This document shows, piece after piece, positions 7,804 through 14,960 of a DNA stretch of 17,011 bases. Below the pieces are notes generated by a model, which did no database searches, was not told the DNA's origin, and saw nothing but the letters and a program-made list of their open reading frames with translations. The position numbers were made by a program, and so were the translations under genes. Every line of letters begins with the position of its first letter. Positions within the stretch are counted from its first letter, which is position 1. Origin of the DNA: an uncultured bacterium (lineage in GTDB: Bacteria; Planctomycetota; UBA1135; GCA-002686595); assembly GCA_902826945.1 (NCBI GenBank), contig CADEGS010000079.1, positions 1 to 17,011 of the forward strand. Direction: 5' to 3'.

Positions 7804-9354
7804 TCAAGGGGACTCAGTGGGAACGTCGGCCCGTGGGGCGCCGCCGACGTCGGTCGGGGGTGCGGCGAAGAGCCGCTCGAGGAGCTCGCTCGCGCGCTGC
7901 CGGCGCCGCTCGAGCTCGTCCAGGCGCTCCTCGAGCGCGCGCGCGGCGCGCGCGAGGTGCGGCCGGCGCAGCGCGCCGAGCTCGCCCGAGAGCAGCGCGA
8001 GCTCGTCCGAGAGCTGCACCATCTCGCCCGCCAGCAGCTCCTGGTCGAGCTGCAGCGCGACGGGCACGGAGCTCGCGGGCGCGCCGGACGCCGCGGCGCT
8101 CTCCGGCGCGGGGGTCCTGGGCGTGTGCGCGGCGAGCGCGTCGGACGCGTGCGGCGGCTCGGGGGCCGGCGCGGGGAGCTCCGCCGCGGGATGCCGCGCG
8201 AGGGCGGCGCGCGGCGGCGAGACCCGCTCCGCCGCCGGGTCGCCGGCCGCGCCGAGCGCAGGGGCCAGCGCGCCGACCCCGCCCAGCGCGCACAGCGCGC
8301 CCAGCCGCGCCAGCGCGCGGCGCGGCCGGCGCTCGCGGCGCGGCTCCTCGAGCAGGCGCAGCACGCGCTGGCCGAGGCGCGAGCGCTCGCGCGCCATCGT
8401 GGGCACCGGCAGTCGCTCGCCGGAAACGACCAGCCAGCGCGCGATCTCGGTCAGCGAGCTCGCGAGCTCGAGGCCCGTGCCCGTCCAGCTCACCGCCAGG
8501 TCGTCGCAGTCGAGCTCGGCCGTCGCCAGCAGCTCGCGCCGCACGCGCCGCGCCAGCGGCAGGAACGGGAACGCGCGCACGACCAGCGCGTAGGCGAGGA
8601 ACCAGAGCGTGTCGCGGCGCTGCGTGTGCGCCAGCTCGTGCGCGAGGACGGCCCGCAGCTCGGCGCGCGTGAAGGCGTCGAGCGCGCGCCGCGGCAGGCA
8701 GATCTCGCGCCGCACGAGCCCGATCGTGATCGGGACGCCGGTGCGCTCGCAGACGGTCAGCCGCACCGGCTCGTACACGCGCGCGCGGCGGCGCAGCGCC
8801 GCCAGGTCCCAGGCCACGGGCCCGTGCAGCGGCGCGCGCTCGCGCAGCGAGCGGCGCAGGCGCAGGAGGTCGTGCAGCGTGCGGGCGAGCGCGAGCGCTC
8901 CGCACAGCGCCCACAGGCCGAGCGCGGCCGGGGCCGCCGCCGCGAGCGCGCCGAGATCGATCGGGACGCGCCGGAGGGGCGGGAGCGCGGCGGGCTCCGA
9001 CGCGGCGGGGGCGGGTGGGGTCCCGCCGGCGCGCTGCGGCGCGTCCACGCCCTCGACCGCGCCCGGGAGCGCGGCGAGACGCGCCGGCTCGGTCGCCGTG
9101 CGCGGGAGGGCTGCGGTCGATCGCTCCGCCGCCGGCGCGAGGGAGAAGCGCCCGAGCAGCGGCTCGTGCCCCAGGCAAGCCAGCGCCGCCGTCGCGAAGC
9201 CGCCGAAGAAGGCGGTGCGCAGGAGGCGCTCGCGCCACCACAGCGAGCGCACGCGAGGGGCCAGCGCGAGCGCCGCGGCCATCAGGAGCGTGCCGTGGAG
9301 GACCGCGGTCCCCAGCCACGCCAGGACGGCGAGCGGCGTCGCGCCGGAGCTCAC
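7804..9354 (-). CDS. BlaR1/MecR1-like M56 membrane metalloprotease with coiled-coil C-terminus
   Basis: A 516-aa protein of the BlaR1 family. Membrane helices are seen at about 9-32, 45-62, 137-158, near 250-267 and at 352-371. The zinc-protease core is AHELAHTQRRD, with ligands H239 and H243 and catalytic E240; a glutamate in AELDCDD (E280) is the likely third ligand. In the family, an external signal activates this protease, which leads to loss of the BlaI repressor. Odd point: after the last helix there is no penicillin-binding sensor domain. Instead there is a Pro/Ala-rich linker (about 373-430) and a coiled coil (about 434-497, a/d residues L441, M445, L448, L452, L455, L459, L462, with a break at P465). 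The GTG start at 9354 overlaps the blaI stop by 4 bp, which fixes the start. The signal sensed is unknown but is probably not a beta-lactam. Confidence 0.92.
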   Translation of the reverse strand: MSSGATPLAVLAWLGTAVLHGTLLMAAALALAPRVRSLWWRERLLRTAFFGGFATAALACLGHEPLLGRFSLAPAAERSTAALPRTATEPARLAALPGAVEGVDAPQRAGGTPPAPAASEPAALPPLRRVPIDLGALAAAAPAALGLWALCGALALARTLHDLLRLRRSLRERAPLHGPVAWDLAALRRRARVYEPVRLTVCERTGVPITIGLVRREICLPRRALDAFTRAELRAVLAHELAHTQRRDTLWFLAYALVVRAFPFLPLARRVRRELLATAELDCDDLAVSWTGTGLELASSLTEIARWLVVSGERLPVPTMARERSRLGQRVLRLLEEPRRERRPRRALARLGALCALGGVGALAPALGAAGDPAAERVSPPRAALARHPAAELPAPAPEPPHASDALAAHTPRTPAPESAAASGAPASSVPVALQLDQELLAGEMVQLSDELALLSGELGALRRPHLARAARALEERLDELERRRQRASELLERLFAAPPTDVGGAPRADVPTESP

Positions 9355-9752
9355 CGCTCTTGCTCCTCTCGTCCGCGCTCCTCGCGGCGCCGGGCGACGA
9401 GCTCGCGCAGCCGCTCCAGCTCGTCGCGCTCGATCTCGCCCTCCTGCAGCAGGTGGCCGACGAGGGCGCTCGCGTTCCCCGCGAACAGCAGGTCCAGGAG
9501 GTCGCCGACCATCGTGCGCCGCACCTCCTCCTCGCTGACCGCGGCGCGGTAGACGTACTGGCGGCCGTCCACGCGGTGGCGCACGACGCCCTTGCGCTCC
9601 ATCTTGGAGAGCATCGTGGCGATCGTGGTCAGCGCCCGGTCGCGCTCGCCCTGGAGGGCCTTGTGGACCTCGGCCACGCTGGCCTCGCCGCGCTCCCAGA
9701 GCACGCGCATGATCGCGTGCTGCAGGCCTCCGAGCTGGTGGGAACGCTCCAT
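9351..9752 (-). CDS. blaI: BlaI/MecI/CopY-family transcriptional repressor
   Basis: A 133-aa protein of typical family length. The N-terminal winged helix-turn-helix is at about 5-72, with the recognition region ALTTIATMLSKMERKGVV (40-57) and the wing VRHRVDGRQYVYRA. The C-terminal dimerisation helices contain DLLFAGNASALVGHLL (84-102), the region where BlaI proteins are cleaved by their partner pathway. A charged tail (RRREERGREEQER) ends the protein. As a dimer it should repress its own operon through the dyad at 9785-9801. It is translationally coupled to the M56 gene. No Shine-Dalgarno site precedes ATG 9752, but the conserved N-terminus MERSHQLGGLQHAIMRVLW supports this start. Confidence 0.95.
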   Translation of the reverse strand: MERSHQLGGLQHAIMRVLWERGEASVAEVHKALQGERDRALTTIATMLSKMERKGVVRHRVDGRQYVYRAAVSEEEVRRTMVGDLLDLLFAGNASALVGHLLQEGEIERDELERLRELVARRREERGREEQER

Positions 9753-9766
9753 GGGCGGGCGGCGGG

Positions 9767-9781
9767 GACCCCGGCGGGGTC
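9767..9781 (-). other. Small hairpin in the blaI leader
   Basis: GACCCC-GGC-GGGGTC forms a 6-bp stem with a 3-nt loop, 14 bp before the blaI start codon and next to the operator. It could mask the start region, since there is no ribosome site. In such GC-rich DNA it may also be chance. Confidence 0.35.
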
Positions 9782-9784
9782 GCC

Positions 9785-9801
9785 ACTACGACCGTGGTAG
9801 T
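9785..9801. promoter_or_regulatory. Probable BlaI operator dyad
   Basis: ACTACGACCGTGGTAGT is an interrupted palindrome: the ACTAC/GTAGT half-sites are perfect and 14 of 17 positions are symmetric about base 9793. BlaI/MecI/CopY repressors bind dyads of this kind (TACTAC...GTAGTA or TACA..TGTA). It lies 32 bp upstream of the blaI ATG. A possible -10 box, TATCAA (minus strand, 9801-9806), touches its edge, so a bound dimer would block transcription start. I saw no second copy in the other gene gaps. Confidence 0.7.
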
Positions 9802-9831
9802 TGATACGGGGCCGCGTGCGGGTGTTTGCGC

Positions 9832-9850
9832 GAATTCCGGGAATTCCCGG
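9832..9850. repeat. Overlapping palindromes upstream of blaI
   Basis: GAATTCCGGGAATTC (9832-9846) is a 7+1+7 inverted repeat overlapping CCGGGAATTCCCGG (9837-9850), a perfect 14-bp palindrome. They lie 80-98 bp upstream of blaI, beyond the operator. The core TTCCGGGAAT recurs at 11410-11419 upstream of the 86-aa gene, so this may be a binding site for a second regulator. Confidence 0.5.
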
Positions 9851-9863
9851 CCTCGCGAAGGAG

Positions 9864-9898
9864 GCGGGGTCCAGGCCCACGAGGAGCCCGGACCCCGC
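9864..9898 (-). terminator. Hairpin in the gap downstream of the 374-aa gene
   Basis: GCGGGGTCC (9864-9872) pairs perfectly with GGACCCCGC (9890-9898) around a 17-nt loop. It is the second of two tandem strong hairpins after the stop at 9982 and before blaI. No U-tract follows, so termination is only a guess. The gap 9802-9981 has no gene. Confidence 0.4.
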
Positions 9899-9914
9899 TG
9901 GAGCGCGCTGCGCC

Positions 9915-9932
9915 GGCCGCCTTTGGGCGGCC
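9915..9932 (-). terminator. Compact hairpin 50 bp after the 374-aa gene
   Basis: GGCCGCC-TTTG-GGCGGCC forms a 7-bp all-GC stem with a 4-nt loop, the first structure reached by transcription leaving the gene that ends at 9982. It has terminator geometry but no T-run behind it. Confidence 0.45.
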
Positions 9933-9981
9933 CTGCGCTTTGCTCGCGCGCCCGACTCCCGCGTCCCGCGCCGCGCGCGGG

Positions 9982-11106
9982 TCAGCGATCCGCGGAGCGG
10001 ACGAGGACGATCCCGTCCCCCTCGCTCGCGCTCTCCCACAGCGTCGGGTCGGACGATCCGCGGGCGAGCGGCTGGGCCACCGCGCGCAGCGCGCCGCCGG
10101 CGGCCACCTCGATGCGGCCGGCGCCGTCGGTCAGCGAGCCCCAGCCCCAGGTGCCCGCCTCCTCGGACCAGGCCCACACGCGGGCGGGCAGGGCGGAGCC
10201 CTGGTCGTCCTCGCAGCGCACAGGCACGCGTTCCGTGCGCGCGAGCACGAGTTCGAGCGACGGCGTCGGCCCGGGCTCGGCGCGCGTGGGGAGGTGCTCC
10301 TGCGTGCGGTCGTAGGCGCGCAGCTCGCTCGCCGCCGCGGCGGCGAAGAGCGCGAAGGCGCCGTCCTGCTCGCTCAGCCGGTAGCCGTCCCATTGCCAGC
10401 CGTCGCGGCGGTCCCAGGCGCTGACGACCACGTCGCCGAGGCCGTTGCCGTCCTCGTCCACCGCGCGGCCGTGCAGGCGCCGGCCGCGCGGGAGCTCGAG
10501 GTCGATCGTCTCGTCCTCGGCCAGCGCGGCGTGGAAGCGCCACGCCGGGAGGAGCTCGGGATCGGGCCCGAAGGCGCCGACGTGCGCGCGCTCGGGCGCG
10601 AGCAGGCGCGCGCGGCCGTCGGCCCCGGTGCGCGCGCGGGCGACGACCTGCGTCGCGCGACGCCCCAGCCCGTAGCAGCGCACGTCGGCGCCGGCGACGG
10701 GCGCGCCCTCGCCGTCGCGCACGCGCACGACGATCGGGACGCCCTCCTGCGCGACGAGGTCGATCGCGAACAGCGGCCCGCGCTGCAGGTCGAGCGCCCA
10801 GGCGGGCAGGAGGCCCTTCGTCGGGTCGGGGCGCGCGCAGAGGTGGAAGCGCTCGGGCGCCTGCTGCAGCGCGAAGCGGCCGTGCTCGTCGGTGTGCGTG
10901 ATCTCGACCAGGGCCAGCGTCGCGTCGTCGAAGAGCGCCACGGGCGCGTCGGGCACGCCGGCGCCGTCGGGGTCGGAGAGCAGCCCCACCAGCGCCCCTC
11001 GCGGCGGCGCGTAGCCGCTCATCGCGGGCAGGCCGACCAGCGAGGCGGTCCCGATGCCGAGCATGAGGAGCGCCGCCCGTCCGGGAGTGAGCGGAGAGGC
11101 GCTCAC
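9982..11106 (-). CDS. Membrane-anchored protein with repeated carboxypeptidase-regulatory-like beta domains
   Basis: A 374-aa protein with one N-terminal helix (about 10-29) that acts as an anchor or signal. The rest reads as three or four beta-sandwich units of about 75-90 residues, each opening like a carboxypeptidase-regulatory or CNA-B-type domain: GALVGLLSDPDGAGVPDAPVA near 37, VVRVRDGEGAPVAGADVRCY near 125, LHGRAVDEDGNGLGDVVVSA near 208 and VPVRCEDDQGSALPARVWAW near 293. Between them come DEHGRFAL, ADGRARL and DGAFAL turns, typical of this fold. No catalytic motif is seen. It is probably a periplasmic or surface structural/binding protein. The GTG start at 11106 overlaps the stop of the 86-aa gene by 4 bp, so the two are translationally coupled. 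The exact function is unknown. Confidence 0.85.
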   Translation of the reverse strand: MSASPLTPGRAALLMLGIGTASLVGLPAMSGYAPPRGALVGLLSDPDGAGVPDAPVALFDDATLALVEITHTDEHGRFALQQAPERFHLCARPDPTKGLLPAWALDLQRGPLFAIDLVAQEGVPIVVRVRDGEGAPVAGADVRCYGLGRRATQVVARARTGADGRARLLAPERAHVGAFGPDPELLPAWRFHAALAEDETIDLELPRGRRLHGRAVDEDGNGLGDVVVSAWDRRDGWQWDGYRLSEQDGAFALFAAAAASELRAYDRTQEHLPTRAEPGPTPSLELVLARTERVPVRCEDDQGSALPARVWAWSEEAGTWGWGSLTDGAGRIEVAAGGALRAVAQPLARGSSDPTLWESASEGDGIVLVRSADR

Positions 11107-11363
11107 GCGTCGCGGCCGCCGTCCGCGGCGGGCTCCCAGCTGGCGAGGCGCCGCTGGAGCTCGTCCAGCAGGATCGCCGTGCGCTCGGCCCGCATGAGCT
11201 CCTGCTCGAGCAGCACGCGCTGCAGCTCGTCGTCGAGCGACGGTGCGACGAGCGCGGCGTCCTCCTGGCGCTTCTCGCGCGCGGCGGCGGCCGCGGCCAG
11301 GGCCAGGCAGGCCGCGACGACGGCGGGAGCGGCGCGGACGGCGCGGGAGAGGTGTCTCGTCAC
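11103..11363 (-). CDS. Small single-helix coiled-coil protein
   Basis: An 86-aa protein of unknown family. A basic N-terminus (MTRHLSRAVR) is followed by a hydrophobic Ala-rich stretch (about 11-28) serving as signal or anchor, then a charged amphipathic helix (about 42-75, DDELQRVLLEQELMRAERTA and onwards) that looks like a coiled coil. It begins the two-gene minus-strand unit and overlaps the next gene. The frame stays open far upstream as a shadow of the protease gene. A second in-frame GTG at 11381 would add six residues (VRAPLP), and neither GTG has a ribosome site. Reality is supported by the sensible membrane/coil layout and the exact GTGA overlap. Confidence 0.72.
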   Translation of the reverse strand: MTRHLSRAVRAAPAVVAACLALAAAAAAREKRQEDAALVAPSLDDELQRVLLEQELMRAERTAILLDELQRRLASWEPAADGGRDA

Positions 11364-11403
11364 GGGGAGCGGGGCGCGCACGAGCGCCTCGAACGGCCTC
11401 TTT

Positions 11404-11419
11404 CGGGAGTTCCGGGAAT
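11404..11419. promoter_or_regulatory. Second copy of the TTCCGGGAAT motif, in a divergent promoter region
   Basis: CGGGAGTTCCGGGAAT matches CGCGAATTCCGGGAAT (9830-9845) at 14 of 16 positions in the same orientation. It sits 41-56 bp upstream of the 86-aa gene, in the 180-bp gap (11364-11543) between divergent transcription units. On the minus strand it contains GGAACT, which resembles an ECF -35 box, but I find no -10 at proper spacing. The rest of the gap shows nothing else I can support. Confidence 0.4.
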
Positions 11420-11543
11420 GATCTTGAGCCGCTCCCGCATCGCGGGCACCGCGGCCCCGTCGCAGGACCCGTGCGCTCGCCGCGCAGGCCGCTCGCCCGT
11501 ATCGTCTGGCCCCCCGCCCGTGTGGCGGATGCGCGAACGCCCC

Positions 11544-14500
11544 ATGCAACGGATCCACGCCCTCGCCCTCCTGGCCCTCTCCCTCGTCCCGACGGCCGCG
11601 GCCCAGATCGAGCCCGACGCCGTGCTCCTGCGCTTCCCCGACGTCAGCGCGACGCACATCGTCTTCCGCTACGACGGCGATCTGTGGCTGGTGGAGAAGG
11701 AGGGCGGCGAGGCGCGCCGGCTGACGAGCGCGGCCGGCAACGAGAGCTTCCCGCGCTTCAGCCCCGACGGGACGCGCGTGGCCTTCGTGGGCGGCTACGA
11801 CGGCGGCTCGGACCTGTACGTGATGGACCTCGCGGCCGGCGTGCCGCAGCGCGTCACGTACCACCCCGCGGGCGAGATCCTGTGCGACTGGACGCCAGAC
11901 GGCGGGCTCGTGTACTGGTCGAGCGAGGTCTCGGGCCTCGCGCGCGCGCCGCGCCTCTTCACCGTCGGCGCGGCGGGCGGGCAGCCGAGCCCGTTGCCCG
12001 TGCCCTACGGGACGTTCGGCGCGCTCGACGCGACCGGCCGCTGGCTCGCCTACACGCCCGTGTCGCGCGAGTTCCGCACCTGGAAGCGCTACCGGGGCGG
12101 GATGGCCTCCGACATCTGGCTGTTCGACCTGCAGGCCGGCGACGCGCGCCGCATGACCGACCACGCCGGCTCGGACGACCTGCCCATGTGGCACGGGCGC
12201 GAGGTCGTGTTCCTGTCGGACCGCGGGCCTGGCGGGCGGCTGAACCTGTACGCCGAGGACGTGGACAGCGGGAGCGTGCGCGCGCTGACCGACTTCACCG
12301 ACGTCGACGTGCACTTCCCGTCGATCGGTCCCGAGGACGTCGTGTTCGAGGCGGACGCGAAGCTGTGGCGCCACGTCTTCGCCACCGGCGAGAACGTCCC
12401 CGTGCGCGTGCGCATCCCCGGCGACCGCCCCGACCTGCGCCCGCAGACGCACGCGGTGGCGAGCCTGCTGGCCGCCGCGTCGCCCGGGCCGGGCGGCAAG
12501 CGCGTCGCGCTCGAGGCGCGCGGCGAGATCTTCAGCGTGCCGGTCGAGGAGGGCGTCACGCGCTCCTTGACGCGCACCGACGGCGTGGCCGAGCGCGATC
12601 CCGCCTGGAGCCCCGACGCGCGCTGGATCGCGTACTTCTCCGACCGCTCCGGCGAGTACGAGCTCACGCTGCGCCGCGCCGACGGCAGCGCGTTCGACGG
12701 CTCCGACGAGAACGGCGAGCGCCGGCTCACGCAGCTCGGCCCGGGCTGGAAGTCAGAGCTCGCCTGGTCGCCCGACTCGAAGACGCTCTCGTTCTCGACC
12801 AACGACGGCGCGATCCACCTGGTGGACGTGGCGTCGGCCACCGAGCGCACGATCCACGCGAATCCCCAGGGCGAGCCGCTCGCGGCGCGCTGGTCGCGCG
12901 ACTCGGGCTGGCTGTGCTGGAGCCACCGGCACTCGAGCTCGCGCCTCTCCGCGATCTACCTCTACGACGTGCGCGCGGGCGTGCTGCACGAGGTGACCTC
13001 GGGGCGCTACGACGACGTGAATCCGGTCTTCGACCGTGCCGGCGACTGGCTCTTCTATGCCTCGTCGCGCACGTTCGAGCCGATCTACGAGGACCTGGGC
13101 GACACCTGGATCTACGCGAACTCGCGCCGCCTGCTGGCGATGCCGCTGCGGGCCGACGTCGAGAACCCCTGGGCGGTCGAGGACGAGCAGGAGGAGGTCG
13201 AGGGCGAGGACGCGGCGAAGGAGGGCGAGGAGAAGGACGAGAACGCCGAGCCGGACGAGAAGGCGAGCGCCTCCGGCGACGAGGAGGGGGACGCCGAGAA
13301 GGAAGGAACGGAAGAAGAGGACGAGAAGGAGGAGAAGGACGAAGAGCCGCTCGTGATCGAGATCGAGGGACTCGAGGCGCGCGCGCTCCAGCTCCCGGTC
13401 GAGGCCGGCAACCTCGGCAACCTCGAGGGCGGCGACGGGAAGCTCCTCTTCGTGCGCCGGCCGCGCACGGGCGCGGAGGGGGAGGGCGCGCAGCTCCTCT
13501 ACTACGACCTGGAGGAGAAGGAGGAGAAGACCGTCCTCGAGAGCTTCACCGGCAGCTACGTGCCCGCCGCGAAGGGCGAGGCGATCCTGGTCTCGACCGA
13601 GGCGGGGCTGGCGATGGTGAAGCTCGCCCCGGATCAGAAGCCCGAGCCGATCGACCTGGCGGGGCTGGTGGTCGAGATCGATCCGCGCGACGAGTGGAAG
13701 CAGCTCCTGGCCGACGTGCACCGGCTCTACCGCGACTTCTTCTACGACCCGCACATGCACGGCGTGGACTGGGACGCCGTGTGCGAGCGCTACTCGCGCG
13801 CGCTCGCCGACGCCACCTCGCGCGCCGACGTGCACTGGATGATCGGGGAGATGATCGCCGAGCTGAACGTCGGCCACGCCTACAACCCGCCGCCGCCCGA
13901 GGGGCTGGAGAGCGCCGGCCCGGCGCGCCCGGTCGGCCTCCTGGGCTGCGACTGGTCGCTGGAGCAGGGCGCTTACCGCATCGCACGCATCCTCGACGCG
14001 GGCGAGCCGGCCGACGTCGAGCGCTCGCCCCTCGCCCGCTTCGGCGTGGACGCGCGCGAGGGCGACTGGCTGCTGGCGGTGAACGGCGCGCCGGTGGACG
14101 CCTCGCGCGCCGTGTACGCGGCCTTCCTGGGCACGGCCGGCCGTCCGACCGAGCTCACCGTGTGCGCCAGCCCGCTGGCCGACGGCAGCGAGCGACGCGT
14201 GCTGGTGGAGCCGCTCGAGAGCGAGACCGCGCTGCGCTACCGCGACTGGGTCACGCGCAAGCGCGCGGAGGTGGACGCGAAGAGCGGCGGCCGCGTCGGC
14301 TACGTCCACGTGCCGAGCACGGGCCTCGACGGCCAGAACGAGCTCTTCAGCCAGTTCGTCGCGCAGCGCCACAAGGACGCGCTCCTGGTCGACGAGCGCT
14401 GGAACTCCGGCGGGCAGATCCCGACGCGCTTCATCGAGCTGCTCGACCGCCCCGTGACGAACTACTGGGCCGTGCGCCACGGCGAGGACTGGCAGTGGCC

Positions 14501-14918
14501 GCCCGTCGTGCACGCCGGCCCGAAGGCCATGCTGATCAACGGCTGGGCGGGCTCGGGCGGGGACGCGTTCCCCTACTACTTCCGCGCGGCGGGCCTGGGC
14601 AAGCTGATCGGCCGGCGCACGTGGGGCGGGCTGGTCGGGCTCTCCGGCAACCCCGGCCTGATCGACGGCGCCACGCCGACCGTGCCGCGCTTCGCGTTCT
14701 ACGAGCTCGACGGCACCTGGGGCGTCGAGGGCCACGGCGTGGACCCCGACATCGAGGTCATGGACGACCCCGCGCTCATGGTGGACGGCGGCGATCCCCA
14801 GCTCGACGCCGCGATCGCGCACCTGGTCGAGGAGCTGCGCCTGCATCCGCCGCGGCGTCCCGCGCGACCGGCGGGCCCCGACCGCTCGCGGAGCGGGGTG
14901 ACCGACGCCGACCGGTGA
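11544..14918 (+). CDS. Secreted tricorn-like S41 protease (PD40 propellers, PDZ, S41)
   Basis: A 1124-aa protein. A signal peptide (MQRIHALALLALSLVPTAAA, cleaved before Q21) is followed by an N-terminal region of PD40/WD40-like propeller blades to about 545 (motifs FPRFSPDGTRVAFVGG, PAWSPDARWIAYFSD, LAWSPDSKTLSFST). Next come a highly acidic Glu/Lys-rich insert (545-601), the tricorn core helical region (about 715-780), a PDZ-like domain (about 795-890) and a C-terminal S41 catalytic domain. Aligning to tricorn by motif, H778 in LNVGHAY, S1004 in AGSGGDAF and E1062 in WGVEGHG match His746, Ser965 and Glu1023; the Ser745 position is G777. It probably degrades peptides in the periplasm. The ATG at 11529 is an alternative start, adding five residues. 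The gene is transcribed away from the 86-aa gene, and MoxR follows after a 108-bp structured gap. Confidence 0.93.
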   Translation: MQRIHALALLALSLVPTAAAQIEPDAVLLRFPDVSATHIVFRYDGDLWLVEKEGGEARRLTSAAGNESFPRFSPDGTRVAFVGGYDGGSDLYVMDLAAGVPQRVTYHPAGEILCDWTPDGGLVYWSSEVSGLARAPRLFTVGAAGGQPSPLPVPYGTFGALDATGRWLAYTPVSREFRTWKRYRGGMASDIWLFDLQAGDARRMTDHAGSDDLPMWHGREVVFLSDRGPGGRLNLYAEDVDSGSVRALTDFTDVDVHFPSIGPEDVVFEADAKLWRHVFATGENVPVRVRIPGDRPDLRPQTHAVASLLAAASPGPGGKRVALEARGEIFSVPVEEGVTRSLTRTDGVAERDPAWSPDARWIAYFSDRSGEYELTLRRADGSAFDGSDENGERRLTQLGPGWKSELAWSPDSKTLSFSTNDGAIHLVDVASATERTIHANPQGEPLAARWSRDSGWLCWSHRHSSSRLSAIYLYDVRAGVLHEVTSGRYDDVNPVFDRAGDWLFYASSRTFEPIYEDLGDTWIYANSRRLLAMPLRADVENPWAVEDEQEEVEGEDAAKEGEEKDENAEPDEKASASGDEEGDAEKEGTEEEDEKEEKDEEPLVIEIEGLEARALQLPVEAGNLGNLEGGDGKLLFVRRPRTGAEGEGAQLLYYDLEEKEEKTVLESFTGSYVPAAKGEAILVSTEAGLAMVKLAPDQKPEPIDLAGLVVEIDPRDEWKQLLADVHRLYRDFFYDPHMHGVDWDAVCERYSRALADATSRADVHWMIGEMIAELNVGHAYNPPPPEGLESAGPARPVGLLGCDWSLEQGAYRIARILDAGEPADVERSPLARFGVDAREGDWLLAVNGAPVDASRAVYAAFLGTAGRPTELTVCASPLADGSERRVLVEPLESETALRYRDWVTRKRAEVDAKSGGRVGYVHVPSTGLDGQNELFSQFVAQRHKDALLVDERWNSGGQIPTRFIELLDRPVTNYWAVRHGEDWQWPPVVHAGPKAMLINGWAGSGGDAFPYYFRAAGLGKLIGRRTWGGLVGLSGNPGLIDGATPTVPRFAFYELDGTWGVEGHGVDPDIEVMDDPALMVDGGDPQLDAAIAHLVEELRLHPPRRPARPAGPDRSRSGVTDADR

Positions 14919-14944
14919 TGGGGGAGACCGGCGCGGCCACGGTC

Positions 14945-14950
14945 TAGAAT
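14945..14950 (+). promoter_or_regulatory. Possible -10 box before moxR
   Basis: TAGAAT, one mismatch from TATAAT, stands out in very GC-rich sequence 77 bp before the MoxR start. No TTGACA-like -35 is seen at 16-18 bp. If real, transcription would begin just before the hairpin at 14961-14993. Confidence 0.3.
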
Positions 14951-14960
14951 CCCGGGCCCC

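Noticed and set aside
11404..11419. ECF-type promoter from GGAACT on the minus strand
   Set aside because: No CGTC/TCTGA-like -10 element at 16-17 bp spacing; the nearest GTTC is too close.
11364..12452. Upstream extension of the 86-aa gene frame to about 449 codons
   Set aside because: The extension lies antisense to the start of the protease gene and reads as shadow. The 86-aa part has a sensible helix-plus-coil layout and overlaps its neighbour.
11243..14947. 1234-codon plus-strand frame parallel to the protease
   Set aside because: It is the +1 shadow of the S41 gene, almost all Arg/Ala/Gly/Pro. The frame used has SPDG propeller motifs and the S41 active site.
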